Shown here: positions 55,565-64,000 of the stretch, piece by piece | Numbering within the stretch: position 1 is the first letter of the stretch | How the letters are laid out: every line of letters starts with the position of its first letter | DNA from: Synechococcus sp. CBW1004 | GTDB taxonomy: Bacteria > Cyanobacteriota > Cyanobacteriia > PCC-6307 > Cyanobiaceae | Length of the DNA: 64,000 nucleotides | Direction: 5' to 3' | Assembly (NCBI RefSeq): GCF_015840715.1 | Contig: NZ_CP060397.1 | Span: forward strand, 3,554,686 to 3,618,685 | Translations under genes and position numbers: made by a program | The notes under the pieces: generated by a model | The model's input: the letters and a program-made list of their open reading frames with translations, nothing else | Databases searched by the model: none | Told to the model about the DNA's origin: nothing

Positions 55565-56515
55565 ATGGAGCGCCCCAGCCTCGGCCAGGGGGTGGTGGTC
55601 AACGTTCCTGCGACGACCGCCAACCTCGGCCCAGGATTTGATTGCCTGGGCGCTGCCCTTGATCTCGGCAACCGCTTCGCGCTGCAGGTGGTGGATGGCG
55701 GCGCCGAGCGATTCGACCTGATCATCGAGGGCAGCGAGGGCTCCCATCTGCGTGGCGGCCCGGACAACCTGGTGTATCGGGCTGCCCAACGCGTCTGGCG
55801 GGAAGCCGGCATCGAGCCCGTGGCCCTGGAGGCGCGCGTGCAGCTGGCGGTGCCGCCGGCCCGTGGACTCGGCAGCAGTGCCACCGCGATCGTCGCCGGC
55901 CTGATCGGTGCCAACGCCCTGGTGGGCGAGCCGCTGAGCACCGAGAAACTGCTCGAGCTGGCGATCGACATCGAGGGCCATCCCGACAACGTGGTGCCCT
56001 CGCTGCTGGGGGGCCTCTGTCTGACGGCACGCACCGCCTCGCAGCGCTGGCGTGTGCTGCGCTGCGAATGGGCCGCCGATGTGCAGGCGGTGGTGGCGAT
56101 TCCGTCGATCCGGCTGAGCACCTCCGAGGCGCGTCGCGCCATGCCCCGCAGCATCCCGATTCCCGATGCGGTGATCAACCTCGGTGCCCTCACCCTGCTG
56201 CTGCAGGGACTGCGCACCGGCAACGGCGATCTGATCGCCGACGGCCTGCATGACCGCATCCATGAGCCCTACCGCTGGGGGCTGATCCAGGGAGGGCGCA
56301 GCGTGCGCCAGGCCGCTCTGGAGGCGGGAGCCTGGGGCTGCGTGATCAGCGGTGCCGGCCCGACGCTGCTTGCCCTTGCGCCCCCCGATCGGGCTGAAGC
56401 GATCAGTGCGGCGATGGTGGCGGCCTGGGAGCGCGAAGGGGTCAGCAGCCGTGGGGAGGTGCTGGCCCTGCAGGATCGGGGCAGCCGCTGGGAGCCGCTG
56501 GCCAGGACACACTGA
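55565..56515 (+). CDS. thrB: Homoserine kinase
   Basis: 316-residue GHMP kinase that phosphorylates homoserine in threonine synthesis. The N-terminal motif Val-Pro-Ala-Thr-Thr-Ala-Asn-Leu-Gly-Pro-Gly-Phe-Asp (14-26) is present, then the ATP loop Pro-Pro-Ala-Arg-Gly-Leu-Gly-Ser-Ser-Ala-Thr (about 97-107) and the C-terminal Ser-Gly-Ala-Gly-Pro-Thr-Leu. Length is normal. It follows glk by 39 bases. Confidence 0.96.
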   Translation: MERPSLGQGVVVNVPATTANLGPGFDCLGAALDLGNRFALQVVDGGAERFDLIIEGSEGSHLRGGPDNLVYRAAQRVWREAGIEPVALEARVQLAVPPARGLGSSATAIVAGLIGANALVGEPLSTEKLLELAIDIEGHPDNVVPSLLGGLCLTARTASQRWRVLRCEWAADVQAVVAIPSIRLSTSEARRAMPRSIPIPDAVINLGALTLLLQGLRTGNGDLIADGLHDRIHEPYRWGLIQGGRSVRQAALEAGAWGCVISGAGPTLLALAPPDRAEAISAAMVAAWEREGVSSRGEVLALQDRGSRWEPLARTH

Positions 56516-56520
56516 ACCTA

Positions 56521-56532
56521 GGTAGATCTACC
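56521..56532. promoter_or_regulatory. Perfect 12-bp palindrome between thrB and ndhD
   Basis: GGTAGATCTACC is self-complementary and lies five bases after the thrB stop, about 100 bases before ndhD. It could be an operator or a short hairpin; there is no T-tract. Confidence 0.3.
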
Positions 56533-56632
56533 CACCACTCTGTACACGCGGCTGTAACGTTGCGTCGCTCGGGACACCCCTCTGCGGCAGGGCCGCGGCG
56601 ATCGTCCCCACCGCCCTGAATTCGCTGGAGTT

Positions 56633-58252
56633 ATGGACGCATCCCTGCTTTTGACGGTCGCGTCCTCACTCCCAAGTGCTCCACTGGCTTCCCTGGTCTC
56701 CGAGGCGGCCCCGGTGCCTGCAGCGTTCCCCTGGCTGACGCTGGTGGTGCTCCTGCCGGCCGCCGCCGCGCTGTTGATGCCGCTGCTCCCCGCCGGGGAT
56801 GGCAGCGATCCCCGTGCACCCCGCCTGCTGGCCTTCGGCACGCTTCTGATCGATTTCGTGCTGATGCTGTGGGTGTTCAGCCGTCAGTTCGACCCCACGC
56901 TCAGCCAGCTGCAGCTGGTGGAGCGGGTGCCCTGGATCCCGGCCCTGGGCCTGGAGTGGTCCCTCGCGGCGGATGGTCTGTCGGCGCCGCTGGTGGTGCT
57001 GAGCGGTCTGGTGACGATGCTGTCGGTGGCGGCCAGCTGGAACATCAACCGCAAGACGCGGCTCTATTTCGGGCTGTTGCTGCTGCAGGCCTCGGCCCAG
57101 GCGCTGGTGTTTCTCTCCCAGGACTTCCTGCTGTTCTTCCTGGCCTGGGAGCTGGAACTGGTGCCGGTGTATCTGCTGATCGCCATCTGGGGCGGCAAGC
57201 AGCGTCAGTACGCCGCCACCAAGTTCATCCTCTACACGGCCACCGCCTCGCTGCTGATCCTGTTGAGTGGCCTGGCCCTGGCGCTCTCCGGCCCCTTCAC
57301 CCTCAATCTCACCGAGCTGGCCGCCCGCTCCCCCGGCGGCAGCTTCGGCCTGCTCTGCTACCTCGGCTTCCTGATCGGGTTCGGCGTCAAGCTGCCGATG
57401 TTCCCGCTCCATACCTGGCTTCCCGATGCCCACGGCGAGGCCAACGCGCCCGTGTCGATGCTGCTGGCGGGTGTGCTGCTGAAGATGGGCGGCTACGCCT
57501 TGCTGCGCTTCAACGTGCAGATGCTGCCCGAGGCCCATGTGCAGCTGGCGCCGGCCCTGGTGCTGCTGGGCATCGTCAACATCATCTATGGCGCGCTCAA
57601 CGCCTTCGCCCAGGACAACGTCAAGCGGCGCATCGCCTGCAGCTCGGTGAGCCACATGGGCTTCGTGCTGGTGGGGATCGGCGCGATCGACGCTCTGGGG
57701 ATGAGCGGCGCGATGCTTCAGATGATCAGCCACGGCCTGATCGCGGCGGCGATGTTCTTCGTCACCGGCGTGTTCTACGAGCGCACCGAGACGCTCTCGA
57801 TCCCCAACATGGGCGGCCTGGCGAAGGCGCTGCCGATCACCTTCGCCTTCTTCCTGGCCAGCTCACTGGCCTCGCTGGCGCTGCCCGGCATGAGCGGCTT
57901 CGTCAGTGAGATCACGGTGTTCCTGGGCCTGACCTCCAGCGACGCCTTCACCACATCGTTCCGGGTGATCGCGGTGCTGCTGGCGGCGATCGGCCTGGTG
58001 CTGACGCCGGTGTATCTGCTTTCGCTGTGCCGCCGCGTCTTCTTCGGCCCCAGGATTCCGGCCCTGGCGGTGGTGGGCGACATGAAGCCGCGCGAGCTGC
58101 TGATCGGCCTCACCCTGCTGGTGCCGACCCTGACGATCGGCTTCTGGCCCCGCATCGCCATCGACTTCTACCAGGCGGGCACCGATGCGCTCTCCAGTGA
58201 GCTGAGCCAGGTGACTGTGCAGGCTCTCGCCCAGCTGCCGCTCATCGGCTGA
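56633..58252 (+). CDS. ndhD: NAD(P)H-quinone oxidoreductase subunit 4 (NdhD)
   Basis: 539-residue antiporter-like subunit of NDH-1, with about fourteen membrane helices in the thylakoid or plasma membrane. Family marks are the Glu in Leu-Ala-Trp-Glu-Leu-Glu-Leu-Val-Pro, the Lys in [17 protein letters not shown] and [13 protein letters not shown]. Cyanobacteria have several NdhD forms: respiratory D1/D2 and CO2-uptake D3/D4. It stands without ndhF here, which favours D1/D2, but this is not decisive. Confidence 0.95.
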   Translation: MDASLLLTVASSLPSAPLASLVSEAAPVPAAFPWLTLVVLLPAAAALLMPLLPAGDGSDPRAPRLLAFGTLLIDFVLMLWVFSRQFDPTLSQLQLVERVPWIPALGLEWSLAADGLSAPLVVLSGLVTMLSVAASWNINRKTRLYFGLLLLQASAQALVFLSQDFLLFFLAWELELVPVYLLIAIWGGKQRQYAATKFILYTATASLLILLSGLALALSGPFTLNLTELAARSPGGSFGLLCYLGFLIGFGVKLPMFPLHTWLPDAHGEANAPVSMLLAGVLLKMGGYALLRFNVQMLPEAHVQLAPALVLLGIVNIIYGALNAFAQDNVKRRIACSSVSHMGFVLVGIGAIDALGMSGAMLQMISHGLIAAAMFFVTGVFYERTETLSIPNMGGLAKALPITFAFFLASSLASLALPGMSGFVSEITVFLGLTSSDAFTTSFRVIAVLLAAIGLVLTPVYLLSLCRRVFFGPRIPALAVVGDMKPRELLIGLTLLVPTLTIGFWPRIAIDFYQAGTDALSSELSQVTVQALAQLPLIG

Positions 58253-58491
58253 GTGCTCTCGCTGGGCTGTTGGCGCCAGCGTGCAGCGCTTCTGTGGGGC
58301 TTCACTCTGTGCGGCAACCCTTCGCTTGAGCGCCTGATCCGATGCCTGCGGTCGAGTCCGCAGGTTCAGGGGAACGCGTGATGGAACCTCCAGGCTCAGG
58401 CACCGGCTGAGAGGTTCGGTGGAGCGCACCGGCTGGACCGCCGCAGGCGGCCCTGATCGGCTGGAATGGGCTGATCCCGTCTTCGTTCCTG

Positions 58492-60651
58492 ATGGCTGTG
58501 TCCACCGCGCCGCGTCCGCCCCTGCTGCAGGGAGAGGGGTTGCCGCCGTTCGAGGCGATCACGCCGGAGCAGGTGAGCGATCACATCCCTGAGCTGCTGG
58601 AGGATCTGGAGGGCGAGCTGGCCGGCCTGGAGACCCGTCTGGAGGCTGCGCTGAGCGAGCAGCGGCCGCTGGGCTGGCAGGAGGTGATGGAGCCCTTGCA
58701 GCGGCTGGAGGAGCGGCTGCGCTGGAGCTGGGGGGTGGTGAGCCACCTGCATGGGGTGTGCGACACCCCGGAGCTGCGCGAGGCCCATGCCAGCCAGCAG
58801 GCGCGGGTGGTGAGCTTCGGCAATCGCAGCGGCCAGAGCGCCGTGCTGCATGCGGCGCTGCTGAACCTCAAACAACAGGGCGGCCTCGATGCCACCCAGC
58901 TCCGCATCGTCGAGAGCGAGCTGCGCCACATGGAGCTGCGCGGCGTGGCGCTCAAGGGAGAGGAGCGCGAGGCGTTCAACGCCACCAGCCAGGAGCTGGC
59001 GAAGCTGTCGACCGATTTCGGTAACCGGGTGCTGGATGCCACCAACGGCTGGACGCTGCTGCTGCAGGATCCGGCCGAGGTGGAGGGGCTTCCCCAGAGC
59101 CTGCGGGAGCTGCTGGCCCAGGCCGCCCGCGATGGCGGCGAGGAGGGCGCCACGGCGGAGAGCGGCCCCTGGCTGCTGGGCCTGGATTTCCCCCGCTTCG
59201 GGCCGTTCCTGCAGTACAGCCAGCGCCGCGATCTGCGCGAACGCCTCTACAAGGCTCACGTGAGCCGGGCTTCAGGAGAGGCCAACACCGCCAGCTCCGC
59301 TGACGCGCAACACCCCAATGAAGCCGCCTCTGGCGGCAACTGGCCGGTGATCGAGCGGATCCTGACCCTGCGCCGCGAGCAGGCCAGGCGCCTCGGCTAT
59401 GCGAACTGGGCGGAGGTGAGCCTGGCCTCGAAGATGGCTGAATCGGAAGCAGAAGTGGAGCGGCTGCTGGAGGATCTACGGGCTGCAGCCCACCCGATCG
59501 CCCAGGGGGAACTCGACGACCTGCGGGCTCTGGCCGCCCGCCACAACGCCGCGGAAGCGGCTGATCTGCAGCCGTGGGATGTGAGTTTCTGGGCGGAGAA
59601 GCTGCGGCAGGAGCGCTTTGAGCTTGACAGCGAGAAGCTGCGGCCCTGGTTCCCGCTGCCGCGGGTGCTCGAGGGGTTGTTCGGGCTGTGCGACCGGCTG
59701 TTCGACATCCGTATCGAGGCGGCCGATGGCGAGGCGCCGGTGTGGCATCCGGATGTGCGCTTCTTCCGCATCAATGACAGCTCCACGGGTGAGCCGCTGG
59801 CGGCCTTTTATCTGGATCCCTACAGCCGGCCGGGCAGCAAGCGCGGCGGCGCCTGGATGGATGAATGCCTGGTGCGCAGCCACCGCCCCGATGGCACACC
59901 GGTGCTGCCGGTGGCCTATCTGATCTGCAACCAGAGCCCGCCGGTGGGTGAGACCCCGAGCCTGATGACCTTCGGGGAGGTGGAGACGCTGTTCCACGAG
60001 TTCGGCCATGGCCTGCAGCACATGCTCACCACCGTGGAGCGTCCCCAGGCGGCGGGGATCAACAACGTCGAGTGGGATGCGGTGGAGCTGCCCAGCCAGT
60101 TCATGGAGAACTGGTGCTATGACCGCTCGACGCTGCTGGGCATGGCGCGCCACTGGCAGACGGGTGAGCCGCTGCCCGAAGAGGAGTTCGCCAAGCTGCA
60201 GGCGGCGCGCACCTTCATGGCCGGCGCCGCGACGCTGCGACAGGTGCATTTCGCGCTCACCGATCTACGGCTGCACAGCCAGTGGACGCCGGACTGCGGC
60301 AAGACGCCCGAGCAGCTGCGCCGCGAGATCGCCCAGACCACTACGGTGCTGGAGCCGATCGAGGAGGACGCCTTCCTGTGCAGCTTCGGCCACATCTTTG
60401 CCGGGGGTTATGCGGCGGGGTACTACTCCTACAAGTGGGCCGAGGTGCTCAGCGCCGATGCCTTCAGCGCCTTCGAGGAGGTGGGCCTGGAGAACGAGGA
60501 GGCGATCCGCGCCACCGGCAGGCGCTTCCGCGACACGGTGCTCAGCCTGGGCGGCAGCCGCCATCCGAGCGAAGTTTTTGAGCAGTTCCGCGGCCGGGGG
60601 CCGAGCGCTGAGGCGCTGATTCGGCACAGTGGTTTGGTGGGGGCGGGGTAG
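58492..60651 (+). CDS. prlC: M3-family oligopeptidase (oligopeptidase A / PrlC type)
   Basis: 719-residue zinc metallopeptidase that degrades short peptides in the cytosol. The catalytic motif is H502-E503-F-G-H506 in Thr-Leu-Phe-His-Glu-Phe-Gly-His-Gly-Leu-Gln-His. The third ligand is Glu downstream (Asn-Val-Glu-Trp-Asp-Ala-Val-Glu-Leu-Pro-Ser-Gln). The family's Tyr-Tyr-Ser-Tyr-Lys-Trp is present. Length fits PrlC/OpdA. The 239-base upstream spacer holds nothing I recognise. Confidence 0.93.
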   Translation: MAVSTAPRPPLLQGEGLPPFEAITPEQVSDHIPELLEDLEGELAGLETRLEAALSEQRPLGWQEVMEPLQRLEERLRWSWGVVSHLHGVCDTPELREAHASQQARVVSFGNRSGQSAVLHAALLNLKQQGGLDATQLRIVESELRHMELRGVALKGEEREAFNATSQELAKLSTDFGNRVLDATNGWTLLLQDPAEVEGLPQSLRELLAQAARDGGEEGATAESGPWLLGLDFPRFGPFLQYSQRRDLRERLYKAHVSRASGEANTASSADAQHPNEAASGGNWPVIERILTLRREQARRLGYANWAEVSLASKMAESEAEVERLLEDLRAAAHPIAQGELDDLRALAARHNAAEAADLQPWDVSFWAEKLRQERFELDSEKLRPWFPLPRVLEGLFGLCDRLFDIRIEAADGEAPVWHPDVRFFRINDSSTGEPLAAFYLDPYSRPGSKRGGAWMDECLVRSHRPDGTPVLPVAYLICNQSPPVGETPSLMTFGEVETLFHEFGHGLQHMLTTVERPQAAGINNVEWDAVELPSQFMENWCYDRSTLLGMARHWQTGEPLPEEEFAKLQAARTFMAGAATLRQVHFALTDLRLHSQWTPDCGKTPEQLRREIAQTTTVLEPIEEDAFLCSFGHIFAGGYAAGYYSYKWAEVLSADAFSAFEEVGLENEEAIRATGRRFRDTVLSLGGSRHPSEVFEQFRGRGPSAEALIRHSGLVGAG

Positions 60652-60684
60652 GGTAATTAGCCCCTGCCGAGGCGAAACATCTGG

Positions 60685-60710
60685 GCCCTGCTACTGGCCG
60701 GTAGCAGGGC
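60685..60710. terminator. Hairpin between converging prlC and mrr-like genes
   Basis: GCCCTGCTAC and GTAGCAGGGC form a perfect ten-base stem around TGGCCG. It lies 34 bases past the prlC stop and about 60 from the opposing gene's stop. There is no long T-run on either strand, so it may be a bidirectional or Rho-assisted terminator. Confidence 0.6.
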
Positions 60711-60772
60711 ATCAGTGACGTCAGGCTCGTTCTGGCGCCTGTGAAGAGACACTGAAGTGCTGTCGCCTCGAG

Positions 60773-61654
60773 TCAGTCCTTGAATTTCTCGAAATAGGTG
60801 GGATCCACGTCATAGACCGTGCGTTTGATCACGCCCAGCTCAACTTTCTGGAACATCTCAACCAATTTGTCACCGTCGACAAGTTCCACCTGAGGTGCAC
60901 CTTCTCGGTTCGCTTCTTGGACGGCTGCATTGCTGAAGCCTGATGTGGTGATGATGATCCCTTTCTCGGCTCGCCCCAGCATGGAGTTGCGGAAATCGCC
61001 AACCTGTGCGCGCGAGACAAGGTTCCCCTTGGCATACCGCTTGCACTGAAACAGCACCTTGAAGCTTACAAAGGGGTTGATCTCCAATGTTCCGTAGCCA
61101 TCGATGCCTCCATCAGCAGAGCCACCCGTCACTTCAACATTCTCAAAGCCTGATTCCCTCAGCAGTTCTCTGCAGACCTTCTCAAAGCCTGTTGGGCTGA
61201 TGGACCTCAGGGTGCTCAGAAGATCAAGAGTCTCTTCTTCTGTCGAAGTCTCTGGAGTTGCCCCATGTGCTGCCAGCTCCTCTCCGTTTTCCTGAGCATC
61301 TCGCTTCTGTTTGCGATTCTCGGCATGGATAGAAACCCATTTCAGGAAGATCGCTCTTGCCTCCCTTTCGTCAAGATGAGCACTGCGCCCTTTCTCTGTC
61401 AGTGTCCAGGTCCCATGCTTCGACGAATCGAGCAATCCTTCCCACACCAGGTACTGTCTGGCCCAGGCAACCTGATTGTGAAACTTGCTGCCTCCAGACT
61501 TGAGCGTCTGATCCAGTAGATCATCTGGGAGGTTGAGGTTTCTAGCGATTCGCGCAGACACTTCTCTTGGCCGGCCCGAGTCGCCGAGATCGCGCAGGGC
61601 ATTCAGCAGGGGGCCGAACCAGCGAATGAACTCAGCTTGGGCTTTCTTGGACAT
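60773..61654 (-). CDS. Mrr-like restriction endonuclease-fold protein
   Basis: 293-residue protein of the Mrr type, which cuts methylated or foreign DNA. The N-terminal winged-helix domain (about 1-110, Trp-Thr-Leu-Thr-Glu-Lys-Gly) is followed by a variable linker and the Mrr catalytic domain (about 150-270). D185 lies in Gly-Gly-Ile-Asp-Gly-Tyr-Gly and Q203-x-K205 in Leu-Phe-Gln-Cys-Lys-Arg-Tyr, the D-(Q/E)xK nuclease site. GC is lower than in neighbours and codon use is unlike the core genes, so it was probably acquired by transfer. Confidence 0.85.
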   Translation of the reverse strand: MSKKAQAEFIRWFGPLLNALRDLGDSGRPREVSARIARNLNLPDDLLDQTLKSGGSKFHNQVAWARQYLVWEGLLDSSKHGTWTLTEKGRSAHLDEREARAIFLKWVSIHAENRKQKRDAQENGEELAAHGATPETSTEEETLDLLSTLRSISPTGFEKVCRELLRESGFENVEVTGGSADGGIDGYGTLEINPFVSFKVLFQCKRYAKGNLVSRAQVGDFRNSMLGRAEKGIIITTSGFSNAAVQEANREGAPQVELVDGDKLVEMFQKVELGVIKRTVYDVDPTYFEKFKD

Positions 61655-61769
61655 TGATGGCTGTATGCAGTAGCAGTTTGGATGAGACCTGGCGGTTTTC
61701 TCTTATATTGCTAGAGCTGGCCATCGCCTGCTCGCAAAGAACTGCGGGCTTCCGGTCTCTGTGGGCTCA

Positions 61770-62063
61770 CTAAATTGTAGGAAGCGAGCCAGGTGTATGG
61801 CAGGGTTGGAAAGTGCTCTCGGCCTTCAGCGGGAACCTTTCTGGGTGGCGTATCGACTCGACAGACAAGTCAACATCTAGATCAGGCCAATAAAGATGAT
61901 CCGAGGTCGGACGCAGCACGTTAAGGATCTGCTGAATGGTTGCCGCTTTAAACCAGGGGAACTCTGAATATGGAAGCGCCAGCTCTTCATCATCGATAAG
62001 CATCCAGACGCAATGTCCAGAGACATTCGTGACCTCAGCCGCAAAAGTGATTGTTCCAGGCAT
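61770..62063 (-). CDS. DUF2442 protein
   Basis: 97 residues. The Val-Trp-Met-Leu-Ile-Asp-Asp-Glu-Glu-Leu-Ala-Leu-Pro-Tyr-Ser-Glu-Phe-Pro-Trp-Phe and His-Leu-Tyr-Trp-Pro-Asp-Leu-Asp-Val-Asp-Leu segments fit DUF2442, which often pairs with DUF4160. It overlaps the DUF4160 gene by 29 bases. Lower GC than the chromosome. A toxin-antitoxin-like role has been proposed for such pairs; nothing here proves it. Confidence 0.78.
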   Translation of the reverse strand: MPGTITFAAEVTNVSGHCVWMLIDDEELALPYSEFPWFKAATIQQILNVLRPTSDHLYWPDLDVDLSVESIRHPERFPLKAESTFQPCHTPGSLPTI

Positions 62064-62274
62064 CGATGATCTCCTGTTGGCGTGTCTCGACCAAGCGCTC
62101 TGCTTCTTTGATCCTCTGTGAGCTTAGCCCGATGTTGCGAGCGAGTTCAACGGTTGGGCTGAGCCAGAACTTCGCCTCACCATCAGGATGACTGACATGG
62201 ATGTGAGGTCGACTCTCCTCCCGTGAGAAGAAGAAGAAGCGAAATTCGCCATCTCTGAAGACGGTTGGTGACAA
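62035..62274 (-). CDS. DUF4160 protein
   Basis: 79 residues. Phe-Arg-Phe-Phe-Phe-Phe-Ser-Arg-Glu-Glu-Ser-Arg-Pro-His-Ile-His-Val is the DUF4160 signature; the C-terminus reads Ile-Ile-Asp-Ala-Trp-Asn-Asn-His-Phe. Its 3' end overlaps the DUF2442 gene, the usual DUF4160-DUF2442 order. It is the first gene of a probable two-gene unit with lower GC than the core. Confidence 0.8.
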   Translation of the reverse strand: MSPTVFRDGEFRFFFFSREESRPHIHVSHPDGEAKFWLSPTVELARNIGLSSQRIKEAERLVETRQQEIIDAWNNHFCG

Positions 62275-62514
62275 GTTAAGTACTGAAGCCCTGTCTCAGC
62301 ATAGCCGCGCCTGTAGTGGCTGTCCGCATCTTTTCCGCTAGTCATTGGACGGTTCCGTGAATTACCTCGGCCCCCGAGTCCACTCCCAAGAACAGCGAAT
62401 CGCCCAAGGGCAGGATCTTTGGAGCTGCCAGTCAGGGCAGGGCTTTGAGGGTGATTCTCCTAAGAGCCGGAGCGTGTCAGCGGGTCTGAGAACCACTGGT
62501 ACACCATGCGACGC

Positions 62515-62676
62515 AAAGTCGGCTGGACTTCTTGACCCGGGTTGCCCCCAGTTGAGCGCATGGGCCCAGACCATGATGGTGCGCACGTCCTTGTGGTCGA
62601 GTGGCTCCTGGTTCGTCTGCATGTCCTGGCCTCGCTTCAGTAGAGGGGTGGCCGACGAATGGCGAAACGTGTGGGA
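62515..62676 (-). pseudogene. Relic of an integron-type tyrosine recombinase (IntI C-terminus)
   Basis: About 54 codons translate to His-Thr-Phe-Arg-His-Ser-Ser-Ala-Thr, then Leu-Leu-Lys-Arg-Gly-Gln-Asp-Met-Gln-Thr, Leu-Asp-His-Lys-Asp-Val-Arg-Thr-Ile-Met and His-Ala-Leu-Asn-Trp-Gly. These track integron integrase residues (His-Thr-Leu-Arg-His, Leu-Gly-His-x-Asp-Val, Thr-His-Val-Leu-Asn-Arg-Gly). The nucleophile Tyr is Trp here, and everything upstream is missing at the YchJ-gene border. It is dead and truncated. The open frame extends beyond on both sides without similarity. Confidence 0.72.
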
Positions 62677-62690
62677 GCTGTACGCCCAGT

Positions 62691-63176
62691 TCACCCCCCA
62701 GGCCCCTCCCCCAGGCTGAGGGCCTCCAGATACAGCCATTCGCCGGCCTCGCCACGCCCGAACCGGGAACACTCCCGCAACATCCCCTCTCGCCCCTCGC
62801 GATCGCGCCAGCGGGCCTCAAAGGTGATAGTGCCGTGTGAATCGAGCGGGCCACCGTTCTGGGTTTCGAGCACAGAGAGCCCGATCCACTGGAGGCTGCG
62901 GGTGCTGGCCTTCAGGCCCTGCCGACGCTCCGCCTCGCTCTGGCCGGGTTCGGGATGGGTGCGCAGCAGATGATCGATCGCCTGGGGATCCCTGGTCGCC
63001 AGGGCGAAGGCGCTGTAGCGCGAGCGCATCAGCTGCTCGGCTGTGCCTGCCAACTGTCCGCCTGCAATCAAGGGCCCGCAGCAGCTGGCGTAGACACCAC
63101 CGCCACAGGGGCAGGCCGCGCAATGCGAGGCGGAGGGGCGGCCGAAGCCCTGGGCTGATCTGGCAGCTGAGGGCAT
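62691..63176 (-). CDS. ychJ: YchJ / UPF0225 family protein
   Basis: 161 residues. A cysteine-rich SEC-C-like motif (Cys-Ala-Ala-Cys-Pro-Cys-Gly-Gly-Gly, about 19-27, then Ser-Cys-Cys-Gly-Pro-Leu-Ile) lies near the N-terminus. The YchJ core follows: Glu-Gln-Leu-Met-Arg-Ser-Arg-Tyr-Ser-Ala-Phe-Ala, His-Leu-Leu-Arg-Thr-His-Pro, and a Gly-Thr-Ile-Thr-Phe-Glu-Ala strand. Function unknown. The last codons border directly on the integrase relic, so its 3' end may mark an old recombination junction. Confidence 0.85.
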   Translation of the reverse strand: MPSAARSAQGFGRPSASHCAACPCGGGVYASCCGPLIAGGQLAGTAEQLMRSRYSAFALATRDPQAIDHLLRTHPEPGQSEAERRQGLKASTRSLQWIGLSVLETQNGGPLDSHGTITFEARWRDREGREGMLRECSRFGRGEAGEWLYLEALSLGEGPGG

Positions 63177-63439
63177 GGGTGGGGATCGGAAGCCCCAGTC
63201 TGAGGCGCTGCAGACTTTGGCCCACGAAGGCCGACGTCGTGATTGACGCCTGATGCACCAGCGATGCCCAGCACGACAAGGCCCATGTGGAACGGCTCGC
63301 GTTCTGCCGGGCGGTCATGGTCCACAGCCCGGCCTGCCCCTCCGCGGTTTCGTGCGGTGTGTCGCCGGGGGGTGTTCAGCCGATGTGGTCCTGCTTGCGC
63401 CGCGATGGAGGCAGCCGCGTGGCGCTGTTCAGCTCAGGG
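63177..63439. other. Gap between ychJ and the patatin-like relic (263 bp)
   Basis: No gene or structure that I can recognise. Short open frames on both strands have no domain similarity. Confidence 0.5.
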
Positions 63440-63844
63440 TCATAACCCGAACAGCCAGCCCACCAACAACAGGATCGCCGCCGTGATGGTCAGCAGCGGG
63501 GGAACCACCATCAGCAGCGCGATGCCGACCAGCGGTGCGATCACCAAGCGCAGCAGACGACGTTGCCAACCCTTCAAGGTGATCTGTCACCGTCTGCATC
63601 CTGCCAGTGCATCATTGATGATCACATACGGAAGGCGCACCGCAACGGAGATCGGAGGAAAGGCCGCTGGAAAGGAGCCTGCCGACGCACCGGTGATCGT
63701 GTCGATGCAGATCAAGGTTTCAGGTCGTCCGGCGCGTGGGCGCAGGCAGGCCGTGACAAGCTCGGAGAACACGCCAGCCATGTAGGCACCAAGAGCGATG
63801 CCTCCAGAGCAGTTCAGTGTCACCGGGATGGGGCCTGCCTGCAT
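63440..63844 (-). pseudogene. Truncated patatin-like phospholipase relic
   Basis: The start (Val-Thr-Leu-Asn-Cys-Ser-Gly-Gly-Ile-Ala-Leu-Gly-Ala-Tyr-Met-Ala-Gly-Val-Phe) and Gly-Ala-Ser-Ala-Gly are the oxyanion loop and serine elbow of patatin-like lipases. After about 30 further residues the frame stops (63587-63589). In the same frame, 63440-63577 reads a hydrophobic tail (Val-Gly-Ile-Ala-Leu-Leu-Met-Val-Val-Pro-Pro-Leu-Leu) that could be a C-terminal membrane anchor. The middle, with the catalytic Asp, is absent. A deletion plus a stop is likely. Alternatively the tail is an unrelated 45-residue peptide. Confidence 0.55.
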
Positions 63845-64000
63845 CGTTGACCTGATCCGCTGTTGCCAGTGTGCCCAGCGGACGGCTTGTTGTCAGCTCA
63901 GGTGCTCTTGGTTTCTGAACAGGCCTGGCTTCAGATCTTCCGTGTATCGGTCTAATGATCTCTGAGATTATGCGCATCACCCCTTATGCCGGGGTTCCAT
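63845..64000. other. Right end of window
   Basis: 156 bases with no recognisable gene. A CCTTATGCCGGGG segment near the end is not part of a known motif that I can name. Confidence 0.4.

Noticed and set aside
62140..62300. GTTGGGC and GTTAAGT as attC core sites of an integron
   Set aside because: Seven-base matches occur by chance, one is within a gene, and I could not find the paired R'' and L sites or imperfect palindrome around them.
62362..62772. Full 136-residue protein around the integrase relic
   Set aside because: Only residues about 33-86 resemble an integrase; the rest is antisense-like sequence or overlaps the end of ychJ.

Overview
The window is chromosomal DNA of a high-GC unicellular cyanobacterium, most likely a Cyanobium or freshwater/coastal Synechococcus (subcluster 5.2 type). 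Photosynthesis and cyanobacterial marker genes support this: psbA (D1), ndhD, plant-type ferredoxin, a second Mg-protoporphyrin cyclase (AcsF) and an aldehyde-deformylating oxygenase. The naphthoquinone genes menB/menD and the families DUF760, DUF2605, DUF1622 and DUF4336 agree. So does a phosphate regulon of picocyanobacterial layout, pstS-ptrA-phoB-phoR plus sphX and phoX. I see no rRNA, tRNA or CRISPR array.

Layout. 0-27 kb is dominated by phosphate acquisition. It holds a Fur-family regulator followed by hairpin-rich tandem repeats, pstS, ptrA, phoB and phoR, then metabolic genes (aminotransferase, cysK, ferredoxin, gor, pdxH, methyltransferases). After these come an accessory island (pentapeptide protein, ArsR-type regulator, acsF2, ado) and an IS element. 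Then follow a second copy of a small protein found next to pstS, CorA, sphX, a TerB-like protein, a frameshifted glycogen phosphorylase and the PhoX alkaline phosphatase. 27-60 kb is mostly housekeeping: aroA, glmU, murF, glgA, menB/menD, lepB, a ZIP transporter, psbA, trpS, thrS, glk, thrB, ndhD and an M3 peptidase. 60.7-64 kb is an accessory zone with an Mrr-like nuclease, a DUF2442/DUF4160 pair, an integron-integrase relic, a YchJ protein and a patatin-like relic.

Most notable results. (1) A 1,721-bp IS element at 15805-17525 has 11-bp perfect inverted ends and a 6-bp TACATG target duplication. It sits inside the last codons of ado, and the missing 17 codons plus the original stop remain just beyond the right end. 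(2) That ado overlaps a second acsF and lies across from a cysteine-free ArsR-type regulator, with an operator-like inverted repeat between them. (3) glgP needs three one-base corrections to be read through, while glgA is intact. (4) Pho-box-like 8-3-8 direct repeats lie upstream of pstS, ptrA and the corA/sphX segment. Two paralogous small proteins each sit near a phosphate-binding-protein gene. (5) An integron-integrase fragment has its nucleophilic tyrosine replaced by tryptophan.

All family names come from recognising protein sequence by eye. No database search was run.
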